DNA of 64,000 nucleotides from Leptotrichia wadei (GTDB lineage Bacteria > Fusobacteriota > Fusobacteriia > Fusobacteriales > Leptotrichiaceae). The DNA lies in contig NZ_AP019841.1 in the NCBI RefSeq assembly GCF_007990445.1, positions 992,001-1,056,000 on the forward strand, read 5' to 3'. The notes below the pieces were generated by a model. That model was not told the origin of the DNA, searched no databases, and saw only the letters and a program-made list of their open reading frames with translations. Shown piece after piece: positions 1 to 9,308 of the stretch. The first letter of the stretch is position 1; each line of letters starts with the position of its first letter. The translations under genes were made by a program, and so were the position numbers.

Positions 1-658
1 TCATAGTGAATATAACCATTCCAATAGCATAAATAACGATTCCTATAAAGATATTTCCAGTTGGAACAACAGATGAAATGCTGGCAGCTATTACTTTTCC
101 AACTCCAGCTTTAGTAAATACAGCACCTAATGCAGCAAGAAGCTGTGGCAAAATGGCAGTTGCACCAATTTGCATAAGAAGTTTTGAAGTATCTTCGTTT
201 GTTTCGCTGAATTTTGGTTTTATGATAATTGCAGCTGCCAGAAGGGCGACAAGCGAACCTCCACCGATACCTAATGCAGGTGGTATAGCAGTTTTTCCAA
301 TTTTAAATTGAAGTATCAGAAAAGCGGCAATTCCAATTAATACAGCTGGGATGAAAATTTTATTTTTTAATTTTTCACTTTGTGCGATTTTGAATTGTGA
401 AGAAATATTTTCAAATTTTCCAATATGTAATTGTTTTGTTACAGTAATTATGGCAAGAATTACAAGAAGTCCGCCAGTAACCTTATATGGAATAGCTTCT
501 CCAAAAATAAATATTATCCCAAGAATAGTCCAAAACAAAAATGTTCCTATTTTTGCCTTTTCATTTTTCAACCCTCTAATTCCAGTACTTATACTGACAA
601 GTCCGCAAAGAATATAAATAATTTGTGTCAAAAGTTTTAAAAGAGCTTTTATTTCCAT
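1..658 (-). CDS. DUF979 family membrane protein (partial, 3' end outside window)
   Basis: The minus strand is open from the ATG at 658 to the window edge, about 219 codons, so the C-terminus is missing. It begins MEIKALLKLLTQIIYILCGL and is a very hydrophobic multi-pass protein with glycine-rich turns such as PPALGIGGGSLVALLAAA. Its start overlaps the stop of the upstream DUF969 gene by one base (TAATG), so the two are translationally coupled. DUF969 and DUF979 proteins usually occur as such a pair, often beside a pyrrolidone-carboxylate peptidase, and are thought to form a permease. The substrate is unknown. Family assignment is from pairing and general character, not a search. Confidence 0.75.
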   Translation of the reverse strand, partial: MEIKALLKLLTQIIYILCGLVSISTGIRGLKNEKAKIGTFLFWTILGIIFIFGEAIPYKVTGGLLVILAIITVTKQLHIGKFENISSQFKIAQSEKLKNKIFIPAVLIGIAAFLILQFKIGKTAIPPALGIGGGSLVALLAAAIIIKPKFSETNEDTSKLLMQIGATAILPQLLAALGAVFTKAGVGKVIAASISSVVPTGNIFIGIVIYAIGMVIFTM

Positions 659-1338
659 TATTTTTTACCTCCTTTGCTCAAAATTATTTTTTTATCATAA
701 ATATATACTTGAATAAAAGTAAAAATTATTGCAATTATTCCAATTGGTATTGAAGATAGCGCCAATTGCTTCAAAGATACAGCATATCCATTTTCCTTCA
801 GTGTAGTCTGAATCAAAAGAAGTCCTGATGCCCCTACAAATATGTTTTGTGAAAAGAAATTTCCATAATTTTCAATTGCGGCACTTAAACTTTTTAACTC
901 TTCAGTTTGCTTTTCTGTTAAATCCTTATTTTTATGAGTTTTTGCAGCAGCTTCAGACATTGGGTAAATAAGAGGTCGTATAAACTGAATATGCCCACCG
1001 ATTCTAATTGACAATGCACTCGCAATCGAACGGATTACCATATAAAGTCCTAAGATTCTGCCGGCAGTCGCATTTTTTAATTTTTCAATTAAAGCTGCAC
1101 TTCTTTCTCTAAGTCCATATCTTTCAAGCACTGCAATAACTGGCAAGCTAATCAAAAAAATTGACATAAGCCTATTATCCACAAAAGCCTTTCCAATAAT
1201 TCCAAGAATTTCAAAAAAATTCATTTTTGCGGCAATTCCAGTAGCTATACCAGCAGTAAGCACCACAGCCAGCACATCTAGCTTCAAAGAAAATCCCACT
1301 ACAATAATAACAATACCAATAAGTATCCATAAATTCAT
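658..1338 (-). CDS. DUF969 family membrane protein
   Basis: A 226-residue integral membrane protein with about five or six hydrophobic segments, starting MNLWILIGIVIIVVGFSLKL. It carries the polar loop RSIASALSIRIGGHIQFIRP and a basic C-terminus, which fit the DUF969 family. A strong Shine-Dalgarno (TAGGAGG on the minus strand) lies about 8 bases before the ATG. It overlaps the DUF979 gene by one base and probably forms a two-subunit transporter with it. The pair is often found with peptidases, which suggests amino acid or peptide-derived substrates, but nothing here shows that. Confidence 0.78.
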   Translation of the reverse strand: MNLWILIGIVIIVVGFSLKLDVLAVVLTAGIATGIAAKMNFFEILGIIGKAFVDNRLMSIFLISLPVIAVLERYGLRERSAALIEKLKNATAGRILGLYMVIRSIASALSIRIGGHIQFIRPLIYPMSEAAAKTHKNKDLTEKQTEELKSLSAAIENYGNFFSQNIFVGASGLLLIQTTLKENGYAVSLKQLALSSIPIGIIAIIFTFIQVYIYDKKIILSKGGKK

Positions 1339-1496
1339 AAGTATTCCTCCTAATAAAATTTATTATTTTTTTTAATTATCACATAATCCTAATATGATTT
1401 TACCTTGAAATAGTGAAAATGCAATAGTTTTAGAAAAAAATAGATTTCTAATTTTATACTGCTTTTTAAGTTTTGAAAAATAAAAAATAAAATTTT

Positions 1497-2285
1497 TTAA
1501 ATAAAAATTTCTGAAACTGCAAATAATACAGCTTTTCCACTCAATGAAACTCGATTTTTTTCTCTATCTAATTTGCAATAAAGAATTCCAGTTCGTTTGG
1601 AAGCCTGAAATGCGACGATTTCGTTTTTTCCCAATTTATCTGACCAAAGTGGTATAAGATGACAATGTCCAGAGCCACAAACAGGATCTTCAGCAACATT
1701 CAATTTTGGTGCAAAAGAACGAGAAACACAATCAAATTCTGAGTTTTCACCAGCTTTAGCCGTAATGTGTAAAAGAAGCCCGTCAAGCAATTTAATTTTT
1801 TCCAAATTTGGCTCAAACTTTTCCACAAGTTCCGAATTTTCCAAAACACAAACTAAATCCCTGTCAATAAAGACTTCTAGCGGTTTAACTCCAATCGCAT
1901 CAATTATCTCTTTCGTAATTTCAACAGATTTTAAGTCGTAAGAAGGAAAATTCAATTCAAATAATTCTCCTTTTTTATGAACGATTAAATCGCCACTCAA
2001 TGTGTCAAACACGATTTTATCAATATTTTTTTCATAAAAATTAGTTATTACAAAAGTTGTCGCCAAAGTAGCATGTCCACAAAGGTCGATTTCTCCGCCA
2101 GGAGTGAACCAACGTAATCTATATTTCTCATTTTCCTTCACAGCAAAAGCCGTTTCCGACAAATTATTTTCTCTCGTAATCGAAAGCATTAAGTTGTCAT
2201 CTATCCAAGAATTCATAATACACACAGCAGCAGGATTCCCTTTGAAAACGGTATCTGTAAAGGCATCTACAACATATTGTTTCAT
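1497..2285 (-). CDS. PhzF family isomerase-like protein
   Basis: A 262-residue protein with the PhzF fold signatures: the N-terminal VDAFTDTVFKGNPAAVCI, the NNLSETAFAV segment carrying the conserved catalytic glutamate, GEIDLCGHATLAT, and EDPVCGSGHCHLIPLW in the second half. The length matches the family (about 260-300). PhzF catalyses an isomerisation in phenazine synthesis, but most homologues in non-phenazine bacteria have unknown substrates, and no phenazine genes are nearby. The minus-strand GAAAGGAAAA before the ATG is a good ribosome site. It stands alone on the minus strand between the DUF969 gene and the divergent restriction operon. Confidence 0.88.
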   Translation of the reverse strand: MKQYVVDAFTDTVFKGNPAAVCIMNSWIDDNLMLSITRENNLSETAFAVKENEKYRLRWFTPGGEIDLCGHATLATTFVITNFYEKNIDKIVFDTLSGDLIVHKKGELFELNFPSYDLKSVEITKEIIDAIGVKPLEVFIDRDLVCVLENSELVEKFEPNLEKIKLLDGLLLHITAKAGENSEFDCVSRSFAPKLNVAEDPVCGSGHCHLIPLWSDKLGKNEIVAFQASKRTGILYCKLDREKNRVSLSGKAVLFAVSEIFI

Positions 2286-2422
2286 ATTTTTCCTTTCTAT
2301 TTTTTTGAAATAAAATTTAAAAAATTAGTTTTGAATACTTCAGAATATTGTATAGTAAAATGGGAAAAAATTCAATATTTTTTAAAAAGTTTTGTACTAA
2401 AAATAAATTTTATTTGAAATTA

Positions 2423-2431
2423 TGATATAAT
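2423..2431 (+). promoter_or_regulatory. Extended -10 promoter of hsdM operon
   Basis: TGATATAAT is an extended -10 element about 43 bases before the hsdM start. No good -35 lies at the usual spacing, which is common for extended -10 promoters. Seen in sequence; activity inferred. Confidence 0.45.
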
Positions 2432-2473
2432 GTTAACAAAAAATAAATTATGAATAGATATAAGGAGAAAGAA

Positions 2474-4051
2474 GTGGCAAATACAAAAGAATCAAATGAA
2501 ACGGCACAAAGAGCAGAATTGCATCGTAAAATCTGGGCAATTGCAGATAATGTGCGTGGAGCGGTAGATGGTTGGGATTTTAAACAGTATATTTTGGGAA
2601 TATTATTTTATAGATTTATTTCGGAAAATATGACAGAATTTTTCAATAAAGCAGAACATGAAGCTGGAGATTTGGAGTTTAATTATGCGGATATTTCTGA
2701 TGAAGAAGCTGAAGAAGATTTTAGAGCTGGTACTGTGGAAGATAAAGGATTTTTTATTTTACCAAGTCAACTTTTTGAAAATGTAGTAAAAACAGCGAGA
2801 ACCAATGAAAATTTGAATACAGATTTAGCAAATATTTTTAAAGCTATTGAAGCAAGTGCTGTTGGATTTGAGTCGGAAGATGATATTAAAGGATTATTTG
2901 AAGATGTCGATACTACGAGTAATCGTTTAGGTGGAACGGTTGCTGAAAAAAATACAAGATTAGCAGATATTTTAACAGGAATTTCTGAAATTAATTTTGG
3001 AAGTTTTCAGCATAATGATATAGATGCTTTTGGAGATGCGTATGAATATCTAATTTCAAATTATGCCAGCAATGCTGGTAAGTCAGGAGGAGAATTTTTT
3101 ACACCGCAAACAGTTTCTAAACTTCTGGCAAGACTTGTAATGGAAGGAAAAGAAAATATCAATAAAGTATACGATCCGACATGTGGAAGTGGTTCTTTAT
3201 TACTTCAAATGAAAAAGCAGTTTGAGGAACATATTATTGATGAGGGATTTTTTGGACAGGAAATAAACATGACTAACTTTAACTTGGCTCGTATGAATAT
3301 GTTTTTACACAATGTAAACTACAATAATTTTTCAATAAAACGTGGAGATACCTTACTTAATCCATTACATAATGATGAAAAACCTTTTGATGCGATTGTT
3401 TCAAATCCGCCGTATTCGATTAAATGGATAGGAGACGGAGATCCGACACTTATTAATGATGAACGATTTGCACCAGCAGGAAAACTTGCTCCAAAATCTT
3501 ATGCAGATTATGCGTTTATAATGCATTCATTAAGTTATTTGTCAAGCAAAGGAAGAGCAGCAATAGTATGTTTTCCAGGTATTTTTTATAGAAAAGGTTC
3601 AGAAAAAATCATTCGTAAATATTTAGTAGACAATAATTTTGTAGATTGTGTAATACAGCTTCCAGAAAACCTGTTTTTTGGAACATCAATAGCGACTTGT
3701 ATTTTAGTAATGGCAAAGAATAAGACAGAAAATAAAACGTTATTTATTGATGCAAGTAAGGAATTTAAGAAAGAAACGAATAATAATATTTTGCAACCTG
3801 AAAATATTGAAAAAATAGTAAGCGAATTTAGAGAAAAAACTGATGTAGAATATTTTGCAAGATTGGTTGATAATAGTGAAATAGCTGAAAATGACTATAA
3901 TTTGTCAGTTTCAACTTATGTGGAAAAGGAAGATACTCGTGAAAAAATAGATATCGATGTGTTGAATAAGGAAATTGAGGAAACAGTAAAAAGAATAGAT
4001 GAATTAAGGGCTTCTATAAATGAGATAGTGAAGGAGCTTGAAAGTGAATAA
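2474..4051 (+). CDS. hsdM: Type I restriction-modification system, DNA methyltransferase subunit HsdM
   Basis: HsdM makes N6-adenine methylations as part of the HsdM2S complex. The N-terminal helical domain ([20 protein letters not shown], then [18 protein letters not shown]) is typical. The SAM-binding motif [13 protein letters not shown] and the catalytic NPPY motif ([10 protein letters not shown]) are both intact. The C-terminal helix ([20 protein letters not shown]) is the part that contacts HsdS. The start chosen is GTG at 2474, preceded 6 bases upstream by AAGGAG. An in-frame ATG at 2450 has no ribosome site. It is the first gene of hsdM-hsdS-hsdR, resembling EcoR124-type (type IC) systems. 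Confidence 0.95.
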   Translation: MANTKESNETAQRAELHRKIWAIADNVRGAVDGWDFKQYILGILFYRFISENMTEFFNKAEHEAGDLEFNYADISDEEAEEDFRAGTVEDKGFFILPSQLFENVVKTARTNENLNTDLANIFKAIEASAVGFESEDDIKGLFEDVDTTSNRLGGTVAEKNTRLADILTGISEINFGSFQHNDIDAFGDAYEYLISNYASNAGKSGGEFFTPQTVSKLLARLVMEGKENINKVYDPTCGSGSLLLQMKKQFEEHIIDEGFFGQEINMTNFNLARMNMFLHNVNYNNFSIKRGDTLLNPLHNDEKPFDAIVSNPPYSIKWIGDGDPTLINDERFAPAGKLAPKSYADYAFIMHSLSYLSSKGRAAIVCFPGIFYRKGSEKIIRKYLVDNNFVDCVIQLPENLFFGTSIATCILVMAKNKTENKTLFIDASKEFKKETNNNILQPENIEKIVSEFREKTDVEYFARLVDNSEIAENDYNLSVSTYVEKEDTREKIDIDVLNKEIEETVKRIDELRASINEIVKELESE

Positions 4052-4162
4052 GTAAGCAATATTGTGGGTGGGAATTTGTAAAATGTGGTAAAAGACTCTT
4101 CTGTTGATTGCCACTCGACAAAATAAAATTGAGGGAAAACGACTAAAAGAGGGAGAGAAATA

Positions 4163-6064
4163 ATGAAATTTATGGAAAAACTTTTAGTGGGGGAAAAGGT
4201 TGAGTGGAAGAAATTGGGGGAAGTTTGTGAAATTTTAGATAATAAAAGAAAACCTATTGCGAAAAAAGATAGGATAATAGGAACATATCCGTATTATGGT
4301 GCAAATGGAATACAGAGTTTTGTTAATAATTATATATTTGATGGAAGTTTCATTTTAATGGGAGAAGATGGAAGTGTAATCAATAAAGATAAAAGTCCAG
4401 TATTACATTGGATAAACAACAAAAAAATATGGGTAAATAATCACGCTCATGTTTTAGGTCAATTGAATATAAGATATAATTTAAAATATATCTACTATTA
4501 TTTATCAATAGTGGATGTTTCGTCTATTGTAAAAGGCACTCCACCTAAAATAAATCAAGCAAATATGAAAGAAATAAAAATTCCAATTCCTTCACTAGAA
4601 ATACAAGAAAAAATTGTAAAAATACTTGACAATTTCACAAAATGTGTTACAGAATTACAGGCAGAATTACAGGCAGAATTACAGGCAAGAAATAAGCAGT
4701 ATAACTATTATAGAGATATGTTGTTAAGTGAAGATTATTTGAATAAAATTTCTAAAAAGATTTATGAAATCGAAGAAAATAGAACACTTGCATTAGTACC
4801 AATTAAAGAAGTTTGTATAAGACAAAGGGGATTTAGTATAACAGCTGGTGAAATGAAGGAAATTCATAAAGACAATGCTCCAATTAAAATATTTGCAGGT
4901 GGAAAAACAACAGCAAATATAGATGAGTATAATATTGATAAAAAATATATAATTAAAAAACCAAGTATCATAGTGAAATCACGTGGGAATATAGATTTTG
5001 AATTTTATGATAAACCTTTTTCTCATAAAAATGAATTATGGTCTTACTCATCAAATGATGATAATATATTAAATATAAAATATTTATATTATTATTTGAA
5101 AAAAAATATAAAATATTTTGAAGATAAAGCAATATCAGGGAAATTACCTCAAATATCAACAGGCATTACTGATAATTATAAAATTTGGCTGCCTTCTATT
5201 ATTATCCAAAATAAAATTGTAAAAATTTTAGATAGATTTCAGGAACTTCTTTCTGATACAAAAGGACTACTTCCTTTGGAAATAGAGCAAAGAAGAAAAC
5301 AATATGAATATTATCGAGAAAAACTCTTGACATTTGATAAAGAAGAAGGGTATGCTTTAAGCACAGCACAGCACAGCACAGCACAGCACAGCACAGCACA
5401 GCGGCAAATAACGAGTGAATTTTTTGAATTACTTAAAGAAGCAGCAAAAATTGCTGGCGTTGATGTAAGTGATAAAGTCGAGTGGAAAACATTAAATGAA
5501 ATATTTAATACAAGAACAGGATATACACCTTCAAGAAAAAAAATGTCTTATTGGGAAAATGGTGTTATAAATTGGTTTACAATAGAAGATATTCGTCAGA
5601 GAGGAAGAAGTTTAGATTTTGCAAATGTAAAAATTTCAGAATCTGGAGTGAAAAAAGAGGTATTTAAAAGTAATTCAATGGTGTTATCTATAATCGGAAC
5701 GATTGGAGAATATGCTTTAATAAAAACAGATTTTGTAATTAATCAGCAATTTATGGTATTTACTTTAAAAGATAATTATTTAGATTTTATAAATATGGAA
5801 TTTTTAAAATATTATTTTAGTAAAATTTCAAACTATTGTACAAGAAATATTAGAAAATCAAGTATTCCAACGATTGATATAGATGGAATTCTAAGAATAA
5901 AAATCCCATTACCATCATTAGCGGTACAAAAACACATCGTATCAATTTTAGATAAATTTGATGTTTTAGTTAATGATTTATCACAGGGTTTACCAAAAGA
6001 AATAGCCTTAAGACAAAAACAGTATGAATATTACAGGGAAAAATTATTGAATTTTGAAAAATAG
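4163..6064 (+). CDS. hsdS: Type I restriction-modification specificity subunit HsdS, three target-recognition domains
   Basis: HsdS chooses the DNA target. At 633 residues it is about half as long again as a normal HsdS (about 400). It contains three TRD-plus-conserved-helix modules: residues about 10-190 (starting VEWKKLGEVCEIL), about 205-395 (starting LVPIKEVCIRQRGF) and about 430-633 (starting VEWKTLNEIFNTRTGYTP). Each ends with the same helical motif, seen as NKQYNYYRDMLL, RKQYEYYREKLL and QKQYEYYREKLL. A 12-bp repeat lies in the first spacer helix. A (GCACA)8 tract lies between modules two and three and reads STAQHSTAQHSTAQ. If the tract changes by a number of units that is not a multiple of three, translation stops within 20 bases after it and leaves a two-TRD protein of normal size. 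The gene sits 111 bases after hsdM with a purine-rich leader. Confidence 0.93.
   Translation: MKFMEKLLVGEKVEWKKLGEVCEILDNKRKPIAKKDRIIGTYPYYGANGIQSFVNNYIFDGSFILMGEDGSVINKDKSPVLHWINNKKIWVNNHAHVLGQLNIRYNLKYIYYYLSIVDVSSIVKGTPPKINQANMKEIKIPIPSLEIQEKIVKILDNFTKCVTELQAELQAELQARNKQYNYYRDMLLSEDYLNKISKKIYEIEENRTLALVPIKEVCIRQRGFSITAGEMKEIHKDNAPIKIFAGGKTTANIDEYNIDKKYIIKKPSIIVKSRGNIDFEFYDKPFSHKNELWSYSSNDDNILNIKYLYYYLKKNIKYFEDKAISGKLPQISTGITDNYKIWLPSIIIQNKIVKILDRFQELLSDTKGLLPLEIEQRRKQYEYYREKLLTFDKEEGYALSTAQHSTAQHSTAQRQITSEFFELLKEAAKIAGVDVSDKVEWKTLNEIFNTRTGYTPSRKKMSYWENGVINWFTIEDIRQRGRSLDFANVKISESGVKKEVFKSNSMVLSIIGTIGEYALIKTDFVINQQFMVFTLKDNYLDFINMEFLKYYFSKISNYCTRNIRKSSIPTIDIDGILRIKIPLPSLAVQKHIVSILDKFDVLVNDLSQGLPKEIALRQKQYEYYREKLLNFEK
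4651..4686 (+). repeat. hsdS: 12-bp tandem repeat in HsdS spacer helix (3 exact copies)
   Basis: AGAATTACAGGC is repeated three times exactly, coding for a run of LQAE tetrapeptides. In EcoR124I-type HsdS proteins a TAEL-type tetrapeptide repeat at the same place sets the spacer length in the recognised DNA site. Copy-number change here would keep the frame. Confidence 0.9.
5361..5402 (+). repeat. hsdS: Pentanucleotide phase-variation tract (GCACA)8 in hsdS
   Basis: Eight exact GCACA units (5361-5400) plus GC. The unit is not a multiple of three, so gain or loss of a unit shifts the frame. The two other frames stop at 5409-5411 (TAA) and 5416-5418 (TGA). This is the structure of a slipped-strand contingency tract. 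Confidence 0.92.
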
Positions 6065-6101
6065 ACATTTAAAAGGGGGAAGATAAAGGAAGTGAGTTTA
6101 A

Positions 6102-9100
6102 ATGTCGGAAAAAAGTGCGATTTATGAAAGATCAACAATTGCTGAGATGACAAATGGAATTATTTTAGCTAATTATGAAGAAATACTTCAAGTTCAAGAT
6201 ACATATCAGAGTGAAAAAGAACTTGAAGATGGGATGATAAGGGATTTAGAAAGTCAAGGGTATGAAAGATTTTATGGGAAGACATCAGAGGAACTTTATA
6301 AAAATTTGAAGGTTCAAATTGAAAGATTAAATAAAGTTGCTTTTACAGATAAAGAATGGGAAAGATTTTTAGTGGAATATCTTGATTGTCCAAATGACGG
6401 AATGATTGAGAAAACTAGGAAGATTCAGGAAAATTATATCTATGATTTTATTTTTGATGACGGACATTTGAAAAATATAAAAATTATTGATAAAAAAAAT
6501 ATACATAATAATATTTTACAGGTTTGTAATCAAATTAAGCAAAAAGGTAAGCATAAAAATCGTTATGATGTAACGATATTAGTTAATGGATTGCCACTTG
6601 TTCATATAGAATTGAAAAAACGTGGAGTAAGTCTTCATGAGGCATTTAATCAGATCCATAGATATAGTAAGGAAAGTTTCAATAATGAAAATTCACTTTA
6701 TAAATTTGTTCAGATTTTTGTAATTTCAAATGGGACTTATACTCGTTATTTTGCAAATACTACGGCACAGAATAAAAATCATTATGAATTTACATGTGAG
6801 TGGGCAGATGCGAAAAATAAAGTTATTAGAGATCTTAAAGATTTTACAGCAACATTTTTTGAAAAGCGAACTATTTTAGAAGTTTTGACAAAATATTGTG
6901 TTTTTGATTCAAATGATATTTTGCTAATAATGCGACCGTATCAAATAGCAGCAACTGAACGAATTTTGTGGAAGATAGAATCCAGTTATCAAAATAAGAA
7001 ATGTGGTAAAATTGAAGCTGGAGGATTTATTTGGCATACTACAGGTTCAGGAAAAACTTTGACTTCTTTTAAAACGGCAAAACTTGCTACAGAACTTGAA
7101 TATATTGATAAAGTGTTTTTTGTGGTTGATAGAAAAGACTTGGATTATCAGACAATGAAGGAATATCAGAAATTTCAGCCTGATAGTGTAAATGGTAGTA
7201 AAGATACAAAAGAACTTAAACGAAGTATTGAAAAACAGGATAACAAAATAGTTGTTACGACAATCCAAAAATTAAATGAATTTGTCAAAAAAAATCCAAG
7301 CCATGAAATTTACGATAAACATTGTGTTATAATTTATGATGAATGTCATCGTTCTCAATTTGGAGACGCACAAAAAAATATTAGGAAATCTTTTAAAAAT
7401 TATTATCAGTTTGGATTTACAGGAACACCAATTTTTCCTGAAAATGCTCTTGGAAGTGATACAACAGCTGGAATTTTTGGAGCTCAATTACATAGTTATG
7501 TTATAACAGATGCTATTCGTGATAAAAAGGTTTTAAAATTTAAAGTGGATTATAATGATATTAGGGCAAAATTTAAAGCGGCTGAAGCAGAAACAGATGA
7601 TAAAAAGCTCAAGGAACTTGAAAAAAGAATGTTGTTACATCCTGAGAGAATTTCTAAAATAGTAGAATATATTTTAAAAGTATATAATACAAAAACTCAT
7701 AGAAATGAATACTATAATATAAAACAGAAACGGCTAAACGGTTTTAATGCTATGTTTGCTGTTCAAAGTGTAGAAGCTGCAAAACTTTATTATGAAGAAT
7801 TTCAAAAACAGCAAGAAAATTTGCCTGAAGAAAAAAGACTGAAAGTAGCGACAATTTATAGTTTTGCTGCGAATGAAGAGCGAAATGCGATAGGAGATAT
7901 TCCTGATGAAAATTTTGAGCCAAGTGCAATGGAATCGACAGCGAAAGAATTTTTGGATAAAGTAATATCTGATTATAACGATTATTTTAAAACAAATTTT
8001 TCAACAAATGGAAGTGAATTTCAGAATTATTATAAAGATTTGTCTAAAAAGGTTAAGGATAAAAAAATTGATATTTTAATTGTTGTGGGAATGTTTTTGA
8101 CAGGATTTGATGCACCAACATTAAATACTTTGTTTGTTGATAAAAATTTGAGATACCATGGATTAATTCAAGCGTTTTCAAGAACAAACCGTATTTTGAA
8201 TAAAGTTAAAACTTTTGGAAATATTGTATGTTTTAGAGATTTGGAAAAGGCTACAAAAAATGCTATTAAAACTTTTGGAGATGAAAATAGTGTAAATATA
8301 ATTCTTGAAAAAAGTTATAACGACTATATAAAGGGATTTAAAGATGAGGAAACAGGAAAATCAATAAAAGGATATGTAAGTTTATGTAATGAAATAGTTG
8401 AAAAATTTCCAAAGCCTGTTGAAATTGAAAAAACTCAAGATAAAAAGGAATTTGTAGAATTATTTGGAGAATTGCTTAAAACAGAAAATATACTTAAAAA
8501 TTTCGATGAATTTGAAAATTTTGAGAAAATTATATCTGATAGACAAATGCAGGATATGAAGAGTGTTTATGTGGATATTTGTGAAGAAATAAGAAATGCT
8601 GGAAAAGATGATAGTAACGAAGAAGGAATTGATTTTTCTGATATTGAATTTCAAATTGATTTACTTAAAACAGATGAAATTAATTTAGATTATATTTTAG
8701 AGTTAATTTTAGAAAAGACAAAAGAACATGATGATATTGAAACATTAAAATCTGAAATAAGAAGAGTTATACGTACAAGTTTAGGAACTAGAGCGAAAGA
8801 AAATTTAGTTATAAATTTTATTAACAAAACAGATTTAAAAAAATTGAAAAATAATGGAGAAATTCTTGATGCTTTTTATAAATACGCAAAAGAAGAAAAG
8901 AAGGAAAAAATTGATGAATTAGTTAAAGATGAGAATTTAAAGGAAGATTCTAGAAGATTTATTGAAAAATCCATAAATAAAGGTTTTGTTGATTATGCTG
9001 GTTCTGAATTAGATAGTATTCTTCCACCAACTTCACGAAGAAAAGGGGCAAGAGAGGCTAAAAAACAATCTGTATTAGAGAAAATACAGAAAATGGTAGA

Positions 9101-9119
9101 AATTTTTATAGGAATATAA
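6102..9119 (+). CDS. hsdR: Type I restriction-modification system, restriction/translocation subunit HsdR
   Basis: HsdR is the ATP-driven translocase and endonuclease of the complex. At 1005 residues it has the usual length. The N-terminal PD-(D/E)XK nuclease is visible as D156 (YDVTIL), E170-x-K172 (HIELKKRG) and a following QIHRY motif. The helicase has motif I TTGSGKT near residue 314, motif II DECH near 412 and motif III FTGTP. The late motif with VGMFLTGFDAP and the segment LIQAFSRTNRI match motifs V and VI. The C-terminal helical region binds HsdM. No frame disruption is seen, so the system looks functional. It is 37 bases after hsdS with a ribosome site AAGGAAG. Confidence 0.96.
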   Translation: MSEKSAIYERSTIAEMTNGIILANYEEILQVQDTYQSEKELEDGMIRDLESQGYERFYGKTSEELYKNLKVQIERLNKVAFTDKEWERFLVEYLDCPNDGMIEKTRKIQENYIYDFIFDDGHLKNIKIIDKKNIHNNILQVCNQIKQKGKHKNRYDVTILVNGLPLVHIELKKRGVSLHEAFNQIHRYSKESFNNENSLYKFVQIFVISNGTYTRYFANTTAQNKNHYEFTCEWADAKNKVIRDLKDFTATFFEKRTILEVLTKYCVFDSNDILLIMRPYQIAATERILWKIESSYQNKKCGKIEAGGFIWHTTGSGKTLTSFKTAKLATELEYIDKVFFVVDRKDLDYQTMKEYQKFQPDSVNGSKDTKELKRSIEKQDNKIVVTTIQKLNEFVKKNPSHEIYDKHCVIIYDECHRSQFGDAQKNIRKSFKNYYQFGFTGTPIFPENALGSDTTAGIFGAQLHSYVITDAIRDKKVLKFKVDYNDIRAKFKAAEAETDDKKLKELEKRMLLHPERISKIVEYILKVYNTKTHRNEYYNIKQKRLNGFNAMFAVQSVEAAKLYYEEFQKQQENLPEEKRLKVATIYSFAANEERNAIGDIPDENFEPSAMESTAKEFLDKVISDYNDYFKTNFSTNGSEFQNYYKDLSKKVKDKKIDILIVVGMFLTGFDAPTLNTLFVDKNLRYHGLIQAFSRTNRILNKVKTFGNIVCFRDLEKATKNAIKTFGDENSVNIILEKSYNDYIKGFKDEETGKSIKGYVSLCNEIVEKFPKPVEIEKTQDKKEFVELFGELLKTENILKNFDEFENFEKIISDRQMQDMKSVYVDICEEIRNAGKDDSNEEGIDFSDIEFQIDLLKTDEINLDYILELILEKTKEHDDIETLKSEIRRVIRTSLGTRAKENLVINFINKTDLKKLKNNGEILDAFYKYAKEEKKEKIDELVKDENLKEDSRRFIEKSINKGFVDYAGSELDSILPPTSRRKGAREAKKQSVLEKIQKMVEIFIGI

Positions 9120-9184
9120 AATAACAAAATTATTAATTATTTTAAATATTTATGATTTAAGTTATAGTAAATTTAGAGAGGAAG

Positions 9185-9213
9185 TTGCATCAATATATTG
9201 GTGCAATTTTTTT
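9185..9213 (+). terminator. Terminator after hsdR
   Basis: The arms TTGCATCAAT and ATTGGTGCAA pair with one G-T and are followed by seven T residues. It separates the restriction operon from the marR promoter just downstream. Confidence 0.75.
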
Positions 9214-9239
9214 ATAGATAAAGTAAAAATAAAATTTGC

Positions 9240-9290
9240 TTGACAATATCACTAACTAGTGATAAAATAAATTGTTACTAATTAGTGATA
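9240..9290 (+). promoter_or_regulatory. marR promoter with two palindromic operators
   Basis: A -35 TTGACA (9240-9245) and a -10 TAAAAT (9263-9268) are spaced by 17 bases. A palindrome TATCACTAA/CTAGTGATA (9247-9264) fills the spacer. A second copy, TGTTACTAA/TTAGTGATA (9273-9290), lies just after the -10, and the two centres are 26 bases apart. This layout is expected for an autorepressing MarR dimer. Operator function is inferred. Confidence 0.75.
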
Positions 9291-9308
9291 AATTAGGAGG
9301 AGAAAATT

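Noticed and set aside
5202-5399. Minus-strand open frame over the GCACA tract
   Set aside because: It only mirrors the repeat (a run of Cys, Ala, Val and Leu) and has no ribosome site; the plus-strand hsdS is certain.
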